DNA from: Hyphomonadaceae bacterium
GTDB lineage: Bacteria > Pseudomonadota > Alphaproteobacteria > Caulobacterales > Aquidulcibacteraceae
Reading direction: 5' to 3'
Assembly (NCBI GenBank): GCA_016791445.1
Contig: JAEUMP010000025.1
Span: 62,001 to 126,000, forward strand
Length of the DNA: 64,000 nt
Shown: positions 63,264 to 64,000 of the stretch, piece after piece
Position numbering within the stretch: the first letter of the stretch is position 1
Layout of the letters: each line of letters begins with the position of its first letter
Program-made: the position numbers and the translations under genes
Notes under the pieces: generated by a model
What the model was told of the DNA's origin: nothing
What the model saw: the letters and a program-made list of their open reading frames with translations, nothing else
Databases searched by the model: none

Positions 63264-64000
63264 TGCGGCGCTTCGCGGCGTCCGACGGGCTGGAGATCGC
63301 GCTCCACGAATTCGGTGACGCGGGCGATCCCTATCCCGTGCTGCTGCAGCACGGCTTCTCCGCCAGCTCCGCGGGCAACTGGATCGCGCCGGGCATCGTC
63401 GATGCGCTGACGAAGGCGGGACGTCGCGTCGTCGCCATCGATGCGCGCGGGCACGGCGGGTCCGACATGCCGCATGAACCCGCGCGATACGCCCGCACGC
63501 GGCTGGCGGCGGACATTTCGGAAGCTGCGGACGTCGTCGGCGCCGAGCGCTTCGATCTCGCGGGCTATTCCATGGGCGGGATGGTCGGCGTGGTCACCGC
63601 TGCGAAGGATGCGCGCGTGCAGCGTCTGGCGATCTGCGGCTGCGTGCGGCAGATCGTGCAGGATCGCGGGCGCGATCCGTCTTTCTCCACCGTGCCGGCC
63701 GCGCTGCGTGCAGCCTCCATCGAGGAGGTGACGAGTCCGTGGGGACGCACCTTCCGCGCGGTCGCCGAGCGCATGGGCGGCGATCTTCACGCGCTCGCGG
63801 CGTGCTTTGAGGGTCTCGAGGTGGGCGCGCAGGAAAGCCGCGATGCGCTGCCCCTGATCCGCGCGCGGACACTCGTCATCGGCGGCCGCAGCGATCCGCT
63901 CATGAAGGACGCCGAAGCGTTCACCGGCGCGATCGCCGGGGCGCACCTCGAATGGGTCGACGGCGATCACCTGACGGCCGTCGTCGATCCGCGCTTTACG
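63263..64000 (+). CDS. Alpha/beta hydrolase (3' partial)
   Basis: The frame is open from the ATG at 63263 to the window end (246 codons). It opens with a strand and the oxyanion region QHGFSASSAGNW, then DARGHGGSD, the nucleophile elbow GYSMGG, and late RSDPLM and DGDHLT segments that place the catalytic Asp and His, so nearly the whole fold is present. Probably a cytoplasmic esterase or hydrolase of small substrates. Its start overlaps the sdhA stop, so it is translated with the sdh operon even though it is not part of complex II. Confidence 0.85.
   Translation, partial: MRRFAASDGLEIALHEFGDAGDPYPVLLQHGFSASSAGNWIAPGIVDALTKAGRRVVAIDARGHGGSDMPHEPARYARTRLAADISEAADVVGAERFDLAGYSMGGMVGVVTAAKDARVQRLAICGCVRQIVQDRGRDPSFSTVPAALRAASIEEVTSPWGRTFRAVAERMGGDLHALAACFEGLEVGAQESRDALPLIRARTLVIGGRSDPLMKDAEAFTGAIAGAHLEWVDGDHLTAVVDPRFT

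Overview
The window is high-GC DNA from an alphaproteobacterium. Supporting signs are an sdhC-sdhD-sdhA order, an Asp-semialdehyde dehydrogenase and LeuB of proteobacterial type, a mesaconyl-CoA hydratase beside a CitE-type lyase (ethylmalonyl-CoA pathway style), and long intergenic hairpin repeats. A Caulobacterales/Hyphomonadales-like source would fit, but the sequence alone does not prove it. No rRNA, tRNA, CRISPR array or insertion sequence was seen.

Layout: (1) 0-3.6 kb is a flank with a 5'-truncated RNase T2, a divergent EF-G-like GTPase and a polytopic membrane protein. (2) 3.75-41.5 kb is one large exopolysaccharide/surface-glycan locus. It holds nucleotide-sugar genes (gmd and fcl for GDP-L-fucose; rmlC, rmlD, rmlB and rmlA for dTDP-L-rhamnose; rfbF for CDP-glucose; extra epimerases and a DegT aminotransferase). 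It also holds the initiating sugar-phosphate transferase (21.8 kb), several glycosyltransferases (GT25, GT2, GT4-like, a DUF707-like protein), a Wzx-like flippase, two Wzy/ligase-like polymerases, a GH16 glycanase, a Wza-like exporter, an outer-membrane barrel and a Wzc-like tyrosine autokinase. Together these describe a Wzx/Wzy-type export system. Unusually, it carries three FAD oxidoreductases. Two are GMC-like with Cys-rich motifs, and one of these is translationally coupled to a small Tat-signal protein. It also carries a metallophosphoesterase-like protein with degraded active-site motifs. (3) 41.6-60.6 kb is mostly housekeeping and small unknown genes: leuB, asd, two VOC proteins, an SPFH protein, RarD, a Cds1-like cysteine desulfhydrase, a second and intact metallophosphoesterase, a serine hydrolase, CreA, PdxY, a CitE/DCC/mesaconyl-CoA hydratase operon, a minus-strand run of small membrane/secreted proteins ending in a GH19 lysozyme-like enzyme, and a DUF885 peptidase-like protein. 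Four long palindromic repeats lie here and none was noticed in the glycan locus. (4) 60.7-64 kb holds sdhC, sdhD and sdhA, then an alpha/beta hydrolase gene that overlaps sdhA and runs off the end.

The points most worth a second look are the putative periplasmic redox module inside the glycan locus (27.2-29.0 kb), the ferredoxin-like Cys motif in the FAD protein at 10.8-12.2 kb, the apparent pseudophosphatase at 30.2 kb, and the EF-G-like GTPase that lacks the catalytic His.
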